A stretch of 64,000 bases of DNA from Gammaproteobacteria bacterium (GCA_028821195.1 JAPPHB010000085.1:4580-68579), one strand, 5' to 3'. Counted from the first letter of the stretch, positions 47,279 through 56,277 are shown. Numbers and translations: made by a program. The notes: generated from the sequence alone by a model not told the origin.

Positions 47279-48009
47279 GAAACCGCAAGGCGTTTCTGTC
47301 GATGACCGGCACGCTGCTGATGGCTGGTGCGTTGCTCGTGCCCGGTGCGCTGAGCGCCCAGCGCGGTCTCGTGGAGGAGGCCAATCGCCTCTACGCCGAG
47401 GGCCGCTTCGCCGAGGCGCACGAGATGTACCTGGAGGCTCTGCGCGAGAATCCGGGTTCGCCGCTGATCCGCTTCAACGAGGGCAACGCCCTCTATCAGA
47501 ATCAGGAATTCGAGCGCGCCCTCGAGGCGTACCGGGACGCCATCGAGAGCGGAGACACGGCGCTGGCCGAGGGCGCATGGTACAACCTTGGCAACTCGCT
47601 CTTCCGCCGGCAGCAGCTCGACGCGAGCCTCGAGGCGTACAAGCAGGCGCTGCGCATCAACCCCGGGGATCTCGACGCCAAGCACAATCTCGAGCGCGTG
47701 CTGGAGCAGATCGAGGAGCAGGAGAATCAGCAGGATCAGCAGGATCAGAATCAGGACGATCAGGACCAGGAGAATCAGGATCAGCAGCAGCCGCCTCCGG
47801 AGGGGGATCCGGAGCAGGATGAGCAGGACCAGCCGCCGCCCGAGAACGACGAGCAGGAGCAGGAGCAGCCGGCCCAACCGCCGCCCGGGCAGATGACGCC
47901 CGAGGAGGCCGAGCGCCTCCTCCAGGCCATTCAGGAAGACCCCGACGAGGTCGATCGCCCGCCGCGGGCGGACTCGCTCGGGCGGAGACCGCGAAAGAAC
48001 TGGCGATGA
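47275..48009 (+). CDS. batC: BatC-type TPR protein with Gln/Asp-rich tail
   Basis: 244 residues with signal peptide (MTGTLLMAGALLVPGALSAQ). TPR units at about 30-140 (ANRLYAEGRFAEAHEMYLEAL, NEGNALYQNQEFERALEAYRDAI, NLGNSLFRRQQLDASLEAYKQAL). From about residue 145 the chain is Gln/Asp/Glu/Pro-rich and repetitive (NQQDQQDQNQDDQDQ), then MTPEEAERLLQAI. Matches BatC in position and layout. Overlaps batB and batD by 4 nt. Confidence 0.92.
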   Translation: MRNRKAFLSMTGTLLMAGALLVPGALSAQRGLVEEANRLYAEGRFAEAHEMYLEALRENPGSPLIRFNEGNALYQNQEFERALEAYRDAIESGDTALAEGAWYNLGNSLFRRQQLDASLEAYKQALRINPGDLDAKHNLERVLEQIEEQENQQDQQDQNQDDQDQENQDQQQPPPEGDPEQDEQDQPPPENDEQEQEQPAQPPPGQMTPEEAERLLQAIQEDPDEVDRPPRADSLGRRPRKNWR

Positions 48010-49835
48010 GCGGGGTGCGCTTCGCGATCTGGCTTGTCGCGCTGTTGCCGCTGGCGCTGGCCGCGGACCCCGCGTGCGCGACCGCTCAACAAGTCTCCGC
48101 GCGCGCCTACCTGAGCAGCAACCAGGTCGGCGTCGGACAGCAGTTCGTGCTGAACGTGGAGGTGGCCGGAACCCAGGGCGTGGACCAGGACCCCGAACTG
48201 CCGGACCTGAGCTCCTTCTCGGTGTACCTGGGGAGCGGCTCCTCGAGCTCGATCCAGATGTCCGGCGGGCGCACCAGCATCACGCTCACCATCCAGTATC
48301 GCTTCCAGGCCACGAGCGCGGGCACCTTCACCATCGACCCCTTCGAGGTGCGGGCCGGCGGGGGGGCGTTCACCACCGAACCGCTCACCCTGACCGTTGC
48401 CGACGCGCCCGTCCCCCAGGGTCCCTCGGCGGGACCGGGCGCGGCTGACCGCGGCGTCGCGCCCGAGGACCTCTTCGTGGAGGCGGTGCCGAGCCGGCGG
48501 CAGGTGTACGAGAATCAGCCCGTGGTGGTCGACTACCGCATCTTCACGCGCGTGAACGTGAGCTCGTACAGCATCACCCAGCTGCCTCCCGCGACGGGGT
48601 TCTGGGTGGAGGAGTATCCGCCGGCAGGCAACCCCGTGATCGGTCAGACGGTCCGCGACGGGATGCAGTACACCACCGCGACCATCCGCAAGGTGGCGTT
48701 CTTCCCGACCGGGTCGGGCACGCGCACCCTCGAGCCGCTGGGCATCGAGGCGCAAGTGCGGGTGCGGCGCCGCTCGGCCTTCGACCCGTTCGAAGACTTC
48801 TTCGGGCGCGGCTCGCTCCTGAACTCGAGCATCTCGACGGCGGCGGCCTCGCGGCCGGTGGAGATCGAGGTGCTGCCGCTGCCCGGTGGGCGCCCGGACG
48901 ACTTCACCGGATTCGTGGGCGACCTGGACGTCACTGCCACCCTCGACCGCGACAGCGTGCAGGTCAGCGATGCGGTCACCCTGACCGTAGAGGTTGCGGG
49001 GAGCGGCAACCTGCGCATGCTGGCCGAGCCCCGGGTGGAGGTCCCGCCCGGCTTCGAGGCCTTCCCGCCCGAGGTGACCGAGCGCGTCGACCGCACCGAC
49101 GCGGGGGTGAGCGGAACGCGTACCTACGAGTACGTGCTGGTGCCGCGGGCGCCGGGGGTGGGGGCCATCCCGCCCGTCGAACTGGCCTACTTCGATCCCG
49201 GGAGCGGGACGTACGAGGTCGCGGCCAGCGGGGCGCTCGCGGTCGAGGTCACCGGGGTGGCGGCGGACGGGCCGCTGGGGACCGGCCGGATGCGGGCGGG
49301 GGTGGAGGAGCTGCGCACCGACATCCGCTTCATTCAGCTCGGCAGCCCGGCCCTCGTGCTGGCGAACCGGACGCTGTTCGCGCACCCCCTCTTCTGGATC
49401 ACCCTGCTCGTGCCGCTGGCGGCGGTGGGTGGGGCGGCAGGGCTGCGCCGCCACCGCGACCGGCTTCTTGGGGACGTTGCGTACGCCCGCTCGCGCCGCG
49501 CGGCGAAAGTGGCCAGGAAGCGCCTCGCGGAAGCGCGCAAGCTGGCGGATGGGGAGGACGTGCGCGCCTTCTACGCCGAAGCCGGACACGCGCTCGAAGG
49601 CTTCCTGGCCGACAAGCTCAACATTGCCGCCGCCGGCATGATCCGGAACGAGGTGCGCGACCGGCTGGCCGCCCTGGGCGTCGACACCGAGGCGGCCGAT
49701 CCCTATCTGGAATGCCTGGAGGAGTGCGACCGGCAGCGCTTCGCCCCCCCGACCGCGGCGGCGGCGGAGCGCGCGCGCTTCCTTGGCCGGGTGGAGTCGG
49801 CCATGGCGGCCATGGCGGAGCACCTCGCCCGATGA
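48006..49835 (+). CDS. batD: BatD-type oxygen-tolerance-like protein
   Basis: 609 residues with a signal peptide (to about ATAQQ). Strand-rich Ig-like regions characteristic of BatD: QVSARAYLSSNQVGVGQQFVLNVEV, ITLTIQYRFQATSAGTFTI, DLFVEAVPSRRQVYENQPVVVDYR, VTATLDRDSVQVSDAVTLTVEV, YEYVLVPRAPGVGAIPPV. One membrane helix (about 463-485) and a cytoplasmic helical tail follow. Fits the fourth Bat partner. ATGA links both neighbours. Confidence 0.93.
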   Translation: MSGVRFAIWLVALLPLALAADPACATAQQVSARAYLSSNQVGVGQQFVLNVEVAGTQGVDQDPELPDLSSFSVYLGSGSSSSIQMSGGRTSITLTIQYRFQATSAGTFTIDPFEVRAGGGAFTTEPLTLTVADAPVPQGPSAGPGAADRGVAPEDLFVEAVPSRRQVYENQPVVVDYRIFTRVNVSSYSITQLPPATGFWVEEYPPAGNPVIGQTVRDGMQYTTATIRKVAFFPTGSGTRTLEPLGIEAQVRVRRRSAFDPFEDFFGRGSLLNSSISTAAASRPVEIEVLPLPGGRPDDFTGFVGDLDVTATLDRDSVQVSDAVTLTVEVAGSGNLRMLAEPRVEVPPGFEAFPPEVTERVDRTDAGVSGTRTYEYVLVPRAPGVGAIPPVELAYFDPGSGTYEVAASGALAVEVTGVAADGPLGTGRMRAGVEELRTDIRFIQLGSPALVLANRTLFAHPLFWITLLVPLAAVGGAAGLRRHRDRLLGDVAYARSRRAAKVARKRLAEARKLADGEDVRAFYAEAGHALEGFLADKLNIAAAGMIRNEVRDRLAALGVDTEAADPYLECLEECDRQRFAPPTAAAAERARFLGRVESAMAAMAEHLAR

Positions 49836-50686
49836 GCGCGCGGTCGGCGATGTCTCCAAAGTGGACACCCGTGTCCTCTCCGGGACTCTCCCGGGGGGCA
49901 TCGGCCGGCGCCACGAGGCTGACGGTCCTGGCGATCCTCGCGGTGGCGACCGCAGTCCTGCCCGGGTTGGCGATCCCGACGGCACGGCTCCACGCCCAGG
50001 ACGAACTCTTCGACGAGGGCAACCGCCTCTATCAGCAGGAGGACTACCAGGGCGCGCTCGACAACTACCTGCGCATCCGCGAGGCGGGGTTCGAGAGCCC
50101 GGGCCTCTACTACAACATCGGCAACGCCTACTTCAAGGCGAACGAGCTGGGCCGGGCCATCCTCTACTACGAGCGGGCCCGGCGGCTCGCCCCCGGCGAC
50201 CCCGACATCCTCGCCAACCTGGAGCTGGCCCGTTCGCTGGGCGCGGACGAGATCATCCCGCTGCCGCGCTTCTGGCTTTTCCGGGTCGGATCGTGGTGGA
50301 TGAACCTCTTCCCGCGCTCACTCCTCATCGGGCTGACGGCCGCGGGCTACCTGATGGCGGCCGGGGCGGTGGTGGTGCTGGTGCTGCGGCTGGGGGCGGC
50401 GTCCTGGGCGCGTCGCGCCGCGGTCGCGGGCGGGGTGGTGCTGCTGCTGCTTGGCGCCACCCTGGCCGCGCGGGAGACCGGGCTGGGACAGCCGCTCCAC
50501 TCGGTCGTGCTCGCCGCCGAAGTGGGTGTCCAGAGCGCTCCCTCCGACGACCCCGCGCTCCAGCTGTTCGTCATACACGAAGGCACCCGGGTGCGTGTCG
50601 ACCGGCGCTCCGAGGAGTGGGTGGAGGTGGTCCTCGACGACGGCAAGGTGGGCTGGGTGCGCGCGGAGGTGCTGGAGGAGGTCTAG
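49832..50686 (+). CDS. batE: BatE-type TPR, membrane and SH3-like protein
   Basis: 284 residues. An N-terminal signal or anchor (RLTVLAILAVATAVLPGLAI), TPR pair (FDEGNRLYQQEDYQGALDNYLRI, YYNIGNAYFKANELGRAILYYERA), two membrane helices (about 150-190 and 196-215), and a C-terminal SH3-like strand domain (VGVQSAPSDD...GTRVRVDRRSEEWVEVVLDDGKVGWV). This is the usual BatE layout. Last gene of the operon. Confidence 0.92.
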   Translation: MSARSAMSPKWTPVSSPGLSRGASAGATRLTVLAILAVATAVLPGLAIPTARLHAQDELFDEGNRLYQQEDYQGALDNYLRIREAGFESPGLYYNIGNAYFKANELGRAILYYERARRLAPGDPDILANLELARSLGADEIIPLPRFWLFRVGSWWMNLFPRSLLIGLTAAGYLMAAGAVVVLVLRLGAASWARRAAVAGGVVLLLLGATLAARETGLGQPLHSVVLAAEVGVQSAPSDDPALQLFVIHEGTRVRVDRRSEEWVEVVLDDGKVGWVRAEVLEEV

Positions 50687-50768
50687 CAACCCGCGGACGA
50701 ACTCCCCGGCATTCAAGCGGCGATGCGACCGCCCGTCACGTAAATCTCTCGCGTTAGCTATGCAATTC

Positions 50769-50783
50769 TAACAGCAACTGTTA
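50769..50783. promoter_or_regulatory. Dyad upstream of the DUF4143 ATPase gene
   Basis: TAACAG-CAA-CTGTTA (50769-50774 and 50778-50783) is a perfect 6-bp inverted repeat 12 nt before the ATG, in an AT-rich patch with TATATTT. It may be a repressor site or part of the promoter. Confidence 0.5.
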
Positions 50784-50794
50784 TATTTGCACCC

Positions 50795-51961
50795 ATGATT
50801 GCGAGAGAAAGCAAGGCCCGCGTGGAGCATTTGCTCTCCCGGAACCCCGCTGTGGTCCTCACCGGAATGCGTCAGGTGGGCAAGACCACGCTGGCCATCG
50901 AGATCGCCGGAGAGGGCGCCGCGGCCTATCTGGACCTGGAACGACCCCGGGACCGGGCCAGGCTGGCGGACGTCGAAGCGTACTGCGCGCGAAACGCGAG
51001 CCGGCTGATCGTGTTCGACGAGATTCAGCGCGTTCCGGGGCTGTTCGAGCCCCTGCGGGGAATCATCGACCGGCGGAGGCGCGAAGGCCGGCGGACCGGA
51101 CACTTCCTCTTCCTGGGCTCGGCCTCGATCGATCTGCTCAGGCAATCGAGCGAGACGCTGGCGGGCCGGGTCGCCTATTGCGAAATGCAGCCGCTGAGTG
51201 TCTCTGAAGTCGGAGGATGGGAGTCCGACAGGCTGTGGCAGCGGGGCGGTCTGCCCGACAGCTTCCTCGCGGCCGAGGACGAGGACAGCCTGGAGTGGCG
51301 GCTCAACTTCATCCGCACGTATCTCGAGCGCGACATCCCCGGCTTCCGTCCCCGGGTTCCGGGGGAGACCCTGCGCCGATTCTGGACCATGCTGGCCCAC
51401 AGCCAGGGACAGGCCTTCAACGCCTCCATGCTGGGCAGAAGCCTCGGCATCGCCAGCGTGACCGTCAGCCGCTATCTGGATCTTCTTGTCGACCTCCTCC
51501 TGGTGCGTCGGTTGCAACCATGGTTCGCCAACGTCCGCAAGCGTCTGGTCAAGGCTCCGAAGACATACATTCGGGACAGCGGCATCTGTCACGCGCTACT
51601 CGGAATCGATTCGCTCGACTCGCTCTTCGGGCATCCCGTCGTGGGCGGCAGCTGGGAGGGCTTCGTCATCGAAAACCTGCTGAGTCGCATCCCGGCGAGA
51701 GCTCAGGCGGGCTACTACCGAACGGCGGGAGGGGCCGAGATCGACCTGGTGCTGGACATTGGCGGGGGCGAGCTCTGGGCGATCGAGGTCAAGAGGAGCA
51801 CGGCACCCTCGCTGTCGCGCGGGTTCCACAGCGCGTGCGACGATCTCCGGCCGGCCCGCAAGTTCGTCGTGCACCCGGGAGGCGACGACTTTCCCCTGGG
51901 CCGCAGCATCGAGGCCGTATCGCTGCAGAGCATGAGGCGGCGATTGTCCGAAGTGGCCTGA
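50795..51961 (+). CDS. AAA-type ATPase with DUF4143 domain
   Basis: 388 residues. Walker A TGMRQVGKTT (23-32), Walker B LIVFDEIQRVP, LGSASIDLLRQSSETLAGRV sensor region, then the DUF4143 part with IRTYLERDIPGF, TVSRYLDLLVDLLLVRRLQPW and the nuclease-like EGFVIENLL...GAEIDLVL...AIEVKRS. The GAEIDLV...EVK pattern is a PD-(D/E)XK-type fold. Role unknown; family members often stand alone and have been discussed as defence or mobile-element-linked. This gene sits after the Bat operon without a link. Confidence 0.92.
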   Translation: MIARESKARVEHLLSRNPAVVLTGMRQVGKTTLAIEIAGEGAAAYLDLERPRDRARLADVEAYCARNASRLIVFDEIQRVPGLFEPLRGIIDRRRREGRRTGHFLFLGSASIDLLRQSSETLAGRVAYCEMQPLSVSEVGGWESDRLWQRGGLPDSFLAAEDEDSLEWRLNFIRTYLERDIPGFRPRVPGETLRRFWTMLAHSQGQAFNASMLGRSLGIASVTVSRYLDLLVDLLLVRRLQPWFANVRKRLVKAPKTYIRDSGICHALLGIDSLDSLFGHPVVGGSWEGFVIENLLSRIPARAQAGYYRTAGGAEIDLVLDIGGGELWAIEVKRSTAPSLSRGFHSACDDLRPARKFVVHPGGDDFPLGRSIEAVSLQSMRRRLSEVA

Positions 51962-52104
51962 TTCGGCAAAGTGAGCGAGGTGCTGGAAGAGGTTCAGATA
52001 CCCGGTGTAAATCTTGCATCCAACGGCGGATCAAGGCACTCTCATCGAATCAGCGAGGACACCGGTCGGCGGCGGCGGACCGGGATCAATGGAGTGGCGC
52101 GGCG

Positions 52105-53004
52105 ATGATGCATCCATGCGACCGGTCAAGTGAGCAGCGGCAAAGGTGGGAGTGCTTGCTGCGCACTCTTTCCGGGTCGGTCCTCCTGCTGGCGATGGGC
52201 TGCCTTCTCCTCCCCGCCGGCATCCATGCGCAGGAGACCGAAGCCACGCCGGTACGCGTCAACATCGAGGGAGTCGTCCTGGACGAAATCACCGGGACGC
52301 CGGTCGCGGGAGCGGCGGTGTACCTGGAGGACGAGGACCGCGGCGCACTCACTGACGTAGACGGGGCGTTTCGCATCGAAGGCGTCCCCGCCGACTCGCA
52401 GACCATCGTCGCAACCCAGTTCGGGTACTGGGAGGTCGCGGCGGCGGTCGACGTGCCCGAGGCCGGCGTAAACGTCGAGATAGAACTCAAGCCCAGGCCG
52501 ATCCTGCTCGACGGCGTCACCGCGGTGGCCGACAACATCGACACCATGGTGAGGCGCCTTCAAACGCGGCGGCGATCCCTTCCGTATCAGACCCGCGTGT
52601 TCGACCAGGAACGGCTGCTGCGCAGCGCGGAACCCGATGTCCTCGAGTTCCTTTGGCGGGAGACCAGCCTCGGGCGGCGTCCCTGTCCGCTCACGGTCGG
52701 CATGACGATGATGGGATGGCAGCCGAGCCGGGGCCTGGGGGCATGGGCCCTTCCCTCCCAGGTGTCCGGGGCGCTGGCGAGTCACTGCATATGGAGACGG
52801 GGACGCATCGTCAGCCCGAGAGTGTACATAGACGAGATACCGGCCGTCAGCGGCCTGGATGCACTCAGGAACTACCCGACGACCCAGATCTACGCGTTGG
52901 AGGTCTATTCCCAGGGCGCCGAGATCCGGGCCTACACCTACCGCTTCATGCAGCGCATGGCCGAAGAACCCCGGGCGCTGATTGCCCTCACCCTCTGGCC
53001 GTAA
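52105..53004 (+). CDS. Carboxypeptidase-regulatory plus plug-like exported protein (copy 1)
   Basis: 299 residues from ATG 52105 (52108 also possible). Signal helix SVLLLAMGCLLLPAGIHAQ. A carboxypeptidase-regulatory-like Ig domain (VRVNIEGVVLDEITGTPVAGAAVYLED to about 130) and a linker (RRLQTRRRSLPYQTRVFDQERLL). The C-terminal third (RIVSPRVYIDEIPAVSGLDALRNYP then QIYALEVYSQGAEIRAYTY) resembles the last part of a TonB-receptor plug, but no barrel follows; the protein ends LWP. A closely related copy is next to it. Confidence 0.75.
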   Translation: MMHPCDRSSEQRQRWECLLRTLSGSVLLLAMGCLLLPAGIHAQETEATPVRVNIEGVVLDEITGTPVAGAAVYLEDEDRGALTDVDGAFRIEGVPADSQTIVATQFGYWEVAAAVDVPEAGVNVEIELKPRPILLDGVTAVADNIDTMVRRLQTRRRSLPYQTRVFDQERLLRSAEPDVLEFLWRETSLGRRPCPLTVGMTMMGWQPSRGLGAWALPSQVSGALASHCIWRRGRIVSPRVYIDEIPAVSGLDALRNYPTTQIYALEVYSQGAEIRAYTYRFMQRMAEEPRALIALTLWP

Positions 53005-53018
53005 CGGGCGGTTACGAA

Positions 53019-53906
53019 ATGCATCCACGCACACGGAAGGGACGACGGTATCGAAGGTGGGTGGGCATCGCGAACAAGTCCGCCGTTGGCCTCTTCCTGT
53101 TAATGGTCGGCCTCACCTCCCCCGTTTCCGTCGATGCGCAGGAGGCGGAGCCCTCGTCCATCCGCGTCCCGCTGCACGGCATCGTCTACGATGCCTTCAC
53201 GGGCGCCGCCGTGGCGGGAGCCGCGGTCTACCTGAACGGCGAGGGATACGGGGTGCTGTCGGACTCCGCGGGTGTCTTCCGCTTCGCGGACGTTTTCCCT
53301 GGGCCGCAGCTCGTCGCCGCAATCCAGTTCGGGTATGAAGAGACGGCAGCGCCGGTCGAAGTGCCCGAGGAAGGCGCCTTCATCGAGATCGAGCTTACGC
53401 CCCAGCCCATCCTGCTCGACGGTGTTACGGCGGTGGTCGACAACATCAGCACGATGGAGAGGCGCATGCGCTCGCGGCGTCGGTCCGTTGCGTTCCAGAC
53501 CCGTGCGTTCGACCAGGAACGCTTGCTGCGCAGCGCGTCGGCCACCGTGCTCGAATTCCTGCGTTCGGAAACCCACTACACTCCCGTCCCCTGCCCCGCG
53601 GGCACCGGCATTTTCGGCACCGGGAGTTCAACCGGCAGCCTCGGCTGGCACGGAATCTCCCGGTTGACCGGCGCGCTGTCGACAAGCTGCATCATCCGCC
53701 GGGGAAGAACGATCAGCCCGAGGGTGTACATCGACGAAATGCCGGCCATCGGCGGGCTGGACGAACTCGAGAGCTACCCCACGGCGCAGATCTACGCGCT
53801 GGAAGTCTTTTCCCAGGGCGCCGAGATCCGGGCCTACACCTACAACTTCATGCAGCGCATGGCCGAGAGACCCATGGCGCTGATTCCCATCAACCTCTGG
53901 CCGTGA
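53019..53906 (+). CDS. Carboxypeptidase-regulatory plus plug-like exported protein (copy 2)
   Basis: 295 residues starting 14 nt after copy 1, same layout: signal helix (VGLFLLMVGLTSPVSVDAQ), Ig-type regulatory domain (VPLHGIVYDAFTGAAVAGAAVYL), MERRMRSRRRSVAFQTRAFDQERLL and the plug-like end ISPRVYIDEMPAIGGLDELESYP. The shared C-terminus (FMQRMAE.P.ALI...LWP) shows a tandem duplication. Together they may act as small adaptor or decoy forms of TonB receptors, or as outer-membrane lids; this is inference. Confidence 0.75.
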   Translation: MHPRTRKGRRYRRWVGIANKSAVGLFLLMVGLTSPVSVDAQEAEPSSIRVPLHGIVYDAFTGAAVAGAAVYLNGEGYGVLSDSAGVFRFADVFPGPQLVAAIQFGYEETAAPVEVPEEGAFIEIELTPQPILLDGVTAVVDNISTMERRMRSRRRSVAFQTRAFDQERLLRSASATVLEFLRSETHYTPVPCPAGTGIFGTGSSTGSLGWHGISRLTGALSTSCIIRRGRTISPRVYIDEMPAIGGLDELESYPTAQIYALEVFSQGAEIRAYTYNFMQRMAERPMALIPINLWP

Positions 53907-53961
53907 GGCGGCAACCGGTCTCCTGACGCCCGCTCTTGATCCCCGGGGCGGCAAGCGCCAA

Positions 53962-53977
53962 CGTTTGCGCGCAAACG
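53962..53977. promoter_or_regulatory. 16-bp perfect palindrome, LacI-operator-like
   Basis: CGTTTGCGCGCAAACG is fully self-complementary and lies in the 159-nt gap, 88 nt before the next start (54066). The TTTGCGCGCAAA core resembles LacI-family operators. No LacI-type gene is in the window. Confidence 0.5.
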
Positions 53978-54065
53978 ATCCCCCCTGTGGAGACCCGCTG
54001 ACGGCACTCTCTGCACGCGATTACAGCCGTTCGCCTCCGCTCTTCCTCGACCGTAGCCACCACCG

Positions 54066-54407
54066 ATGCCCGCCCAGCCTTCCCAGTCCCAGCAGCAGCG
54101 ACGGGCCGACGTTCGCCGGCGCAACCGCAAGCTCGGCCGCGTGCTGCTCGCCATCGGACTGATCGTGCTCTCCCTGCCGCTGGTGACCAACCTGGTGCGC
54201 GACCCCAACGCCGAGCGACCGGAGGACCCGCCCTCGGAGATGGTGCGCAGGGCGGGGCTGGCCGAGGGGCGGGGCGACATCGAACTCGCCACCCGGCTAT
54301 ATGAGCGCGTTCTGGAGCTGGAGATGGGCGAGTCGCCGCGGGATACGCTGAAGGCCCTCGTGCGTGCGGCGCGGGCCGGATTGGCGCGCATCGCCGAATC
54401 GCCGTGA
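54066..54407 (+). CDS. Small single-span membrane protein with TPR-like helix
   Basis: 113 residues. A basic N-region (QQRRADVRRRNRKLGR) and one membrane helix (about 25-42, VLLAIGLIVLSLPLVTNLV) are followed by a helical pair (MVRRAGLAEGRGDIELATRLYERVLELEMG) that fits one TPR unit. I do not recognise the family. It lies 31 nt before the quinone oxidoreductase gene and may share its transcript. Confidence 0.65.
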   Translation: MPAQPSQSQQQRRADVRRRNRKLGRVLLAIGLIVLSLPLVTNLVRDPNAERPEDPPSEMVRRAGLAEGRGDIELATRLYERVLELEMGESPRDTLKALVRAARAGLARIAESP

Positions 54408-54438
54408 GACATCCATTCCAACCTTCCACAAGACCGAT

Positions 54439-55425
54439 ATGACCACCACCATGGCCATCCGCATCCACGGGCTCGGGGGCCCGGAGATGATGCGCTGGGA
54501 ACAACTGCCCCTGCCGGAACCCGGCCCGGGCGAGGTGCTCGTCCGCCACGAGGCGGTCGGGCTGAACTTCATCGACACCTACCACAGGAGCGGCCTCTAC
54601 CCGGTGCCGTCGCTGCCGGCCGTGCTCGGGATGGAGGCGGCCGGCGTGGTGGAGGCGGCGGGACCGCCGGCCACGGATGGGCCGACCTTCCGGGCCGGCG
54701 ACCGGGTCGCCTACGGGAGCGTGCTGGGCGGTTACTGCGAGCGCCGGGTGATGCCCGCCGAACAGCTGGTCCGCATCCCCGACGGCGTGGCATTTGAGGC
54801 CGCCGCCGCGGCCATGCTCAAGGGCATGACGTCGTGGTATCTCTGCCGCCGCACTTACCGGGTGCGCGCCGGCGAGACCGTGCTGATCCATGCGGTCGCT
54901 GGCGGTGTGGGCACCATCCTCTGCCAGTGGTGCAAGGCGCTGGGCGCCACCGTGATCGGCACCGCGGGCAGTGCGGAAAAGGGCCGCCTCGCGCGCGCGC
55001 ACGGGTGCGACCACGTCATCCTCTACAAGGAGGAGGACTTCGTCGAGCGGGTGGGCGAGATTACCGGCGGCGAGGGTGTCCCGGTAGTCTTCGATGGGGT
55101 CGGCAAGGCCACTTTCGACGGCTCCATGGAGTGCCTCGCCCTCTTCGGCATGATGATCACCTTCGGGAACGCCTCCGGCCCGGTCCCTCCCCTGAACCTG
55201 CTGCGCCTGAGTGCCAGGGGGATCACCGTGGCCCGTCCCTCGCTCAAGCCCTACATCGAGCGGCGCGAGGACCTGGAAGAAGCCTCCAGCGAACTGCTCG
55301 GGCACATCCAGGCCGGCCGCATCGAGCTTACCATAGGCCAGCGCTTCCCGCTCTCCGACGCCGCCGCTGCTCATCGCGCGCTGGAGTCGCGGCAGACGCA
55401 GGGATGCACCATTCTGGTGCCGTGA
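54439..55425 (+). CDS. NADPH:quinone reductase-type zinc-free oxidoreductase
   Basis: 328 residues. Typical quinone-oxidoreductase (QOR) MDR features: GLNFIDTYHRSGLYPVP (35-51), VLGMEAAGVV, GDRVAYG, then LIHAVAGGVGTILCQWCKALGATVIGTA (NADPH-binding AxxGxxG) and VFDGVGKATFDGS. The Zn-binding cysteines of alcohol dehydrogenases are missing, as expected. It reduces quinones or enones with NADPH in the cytoplasm. Start ATG 54439; a later ATG (54451) is an alternative. Confidence 0.92.
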   Translation: MTTTMAIRIHGLGGPEMMRWEQLPLPEPGPGEVLVRHEAVGLNFIDTYHRSGLYPVPSLPAVLGMEAAGVVEAAGPPATDGPTFRAGDRVAYGSVLGGYCERRVMPAEQLVRIPDGVAFEAAAAAMLKGMTSWYLCRRTYRVRAGETVLIHAVAGGVGTILCQWCKALGATVIGTAGSAEKGRLARAHGCDHVILYKEEDFVERVGEITGGEGVPVVFDGVGKATFDGSMECLALFGMMITFGNASGPVPPLNLLRLSARGITVARPSLKPYIERREDLEEASSELLGHIQAGRIELTIGQRFPLSDAAAAHRALESRQTQGCTILVP

Positions 55426-55457
55426 CGACATCACCTACGCGGATTCCGGAGGACCCC

Positions 55458-56276
55458 ATGATTCGCACGCTGACTTCCGCCGCTCTCGCCGTGTTCGTGA
55501 CCGCGAGCGCCGCCGCCGCACAGCAGCGGCCCAACACCGTCTTCCTCGACGAGCTGACCTGGACCGAAGTCCGAACCGCCATCGACGAGGGGGTCACCAC
55601 CATCATCGTGCCCACCGCGGGGACCGAGCAGAACGGACCCCACATGGTGCTCGGAAAGCACAAATTCATCATCAATCACGCGTCCGACATGATCGCGCGC
55701 GAGCTGGGAAACGCGCTGGTGGCGCCGGTCATCGCATATGTTCCCGAAGGCGCCATCGACGGGCCCGACGGACCCACCGGACACATGCGCTACGCGGGGG
55801 CGATCACGCTTCCCAACGAGCACTTCATGAAGTTGCTCGAATACGCGGCCCGGAGCCTCGAGGTGCACGGCTTCACCGACATCGTCTTCATCGGCGACAG
55901 CGGCGGAAACCAGAGCGGCATGCGCGGGGTGTCCGAGATGCTGAACGGGGAGTGGGCGGCCGCGGGGAAGCAGGGCCGCGTCCACTTCGTGGGCGACTAC
56001 TACTCCGGCAACGGCTTCCGAGACTGGCTCATGGAGGAGCACGGCTACGACGCGGCGACCATCGGCGGGCACGCCGGCATCAGCGACACGTCCCAGCTTC
56101 TCTACATCGCGCCCGAGCACATCCGCCAGGGCGAGCTCGCCCCCGGAGGCGGGTTTGAGGGCAGCGGCGTCTCCGGCGACCCCACCAAGGCTTCCGTCCA
56201 ATACGGCAGGATGGGCGTCCAGCTCAAGGTGGAGGCGGCCGTGCGCCAGATCCGCGAGCTGACGCAGGGGCGATAG
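55458..56276 (+). CDS. Exported creatininase-family protein with altered metal ligands
   Basis: ATG 55458 after GGAGG (55448-55452). 272 residues with a signal peptide (LAVFVTASAAAAQQ). The creatininase fold is clear, but the usual EQHGPHLPLxTD reads EQNGPHMVLGKH (57-68) and the usual NGHGGN reads GDSGGN (146-151). So the His, Asp and second His that normally hold Zn/Mn are Asn59, His68 and Ser148. Either the metal site is rebuilt or the protein is not a classical amidohydrolase. Creatininase proteins are normally cytoplasmic, so export is also odd. One base separates it from the aldehyde dehydrogenase gene. Confidence 0.8.
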   Translation: MIRTLTSAALAVFVTASAAAAQQRPNTVFLDELTWTEVRTAIDEGVTTIIVPTAGTEQNGPHMVLGKHKFIINHASDMIARELGNALVAPVIAYVPEGAIDGPDGPTGHMRYAGAITLPNEHFMKLLEYAARSLEVHGFTDIVFIGDSGGNQSGMRGVSEMLNGEWAAAGKQGRVHFVGDYYSGNGFRDWLMEEHGYDAATIGGHAGISDTSQLLYIAPEHIRQGELAPGGGFEGSGVSGDPTKASVQYGRMGVQLKVEAAVRQIRELTQGR

Positions 56277-56277
56277 A

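Noticed and set aside
47700-47880. Repetitive DNA resembling a small repeat array or CRISPR
   Set aside because: The repeats (CAGGATCAG types) are in frame and encode the Gln/Asp-rich tail of BatC; no spacers of constant size.
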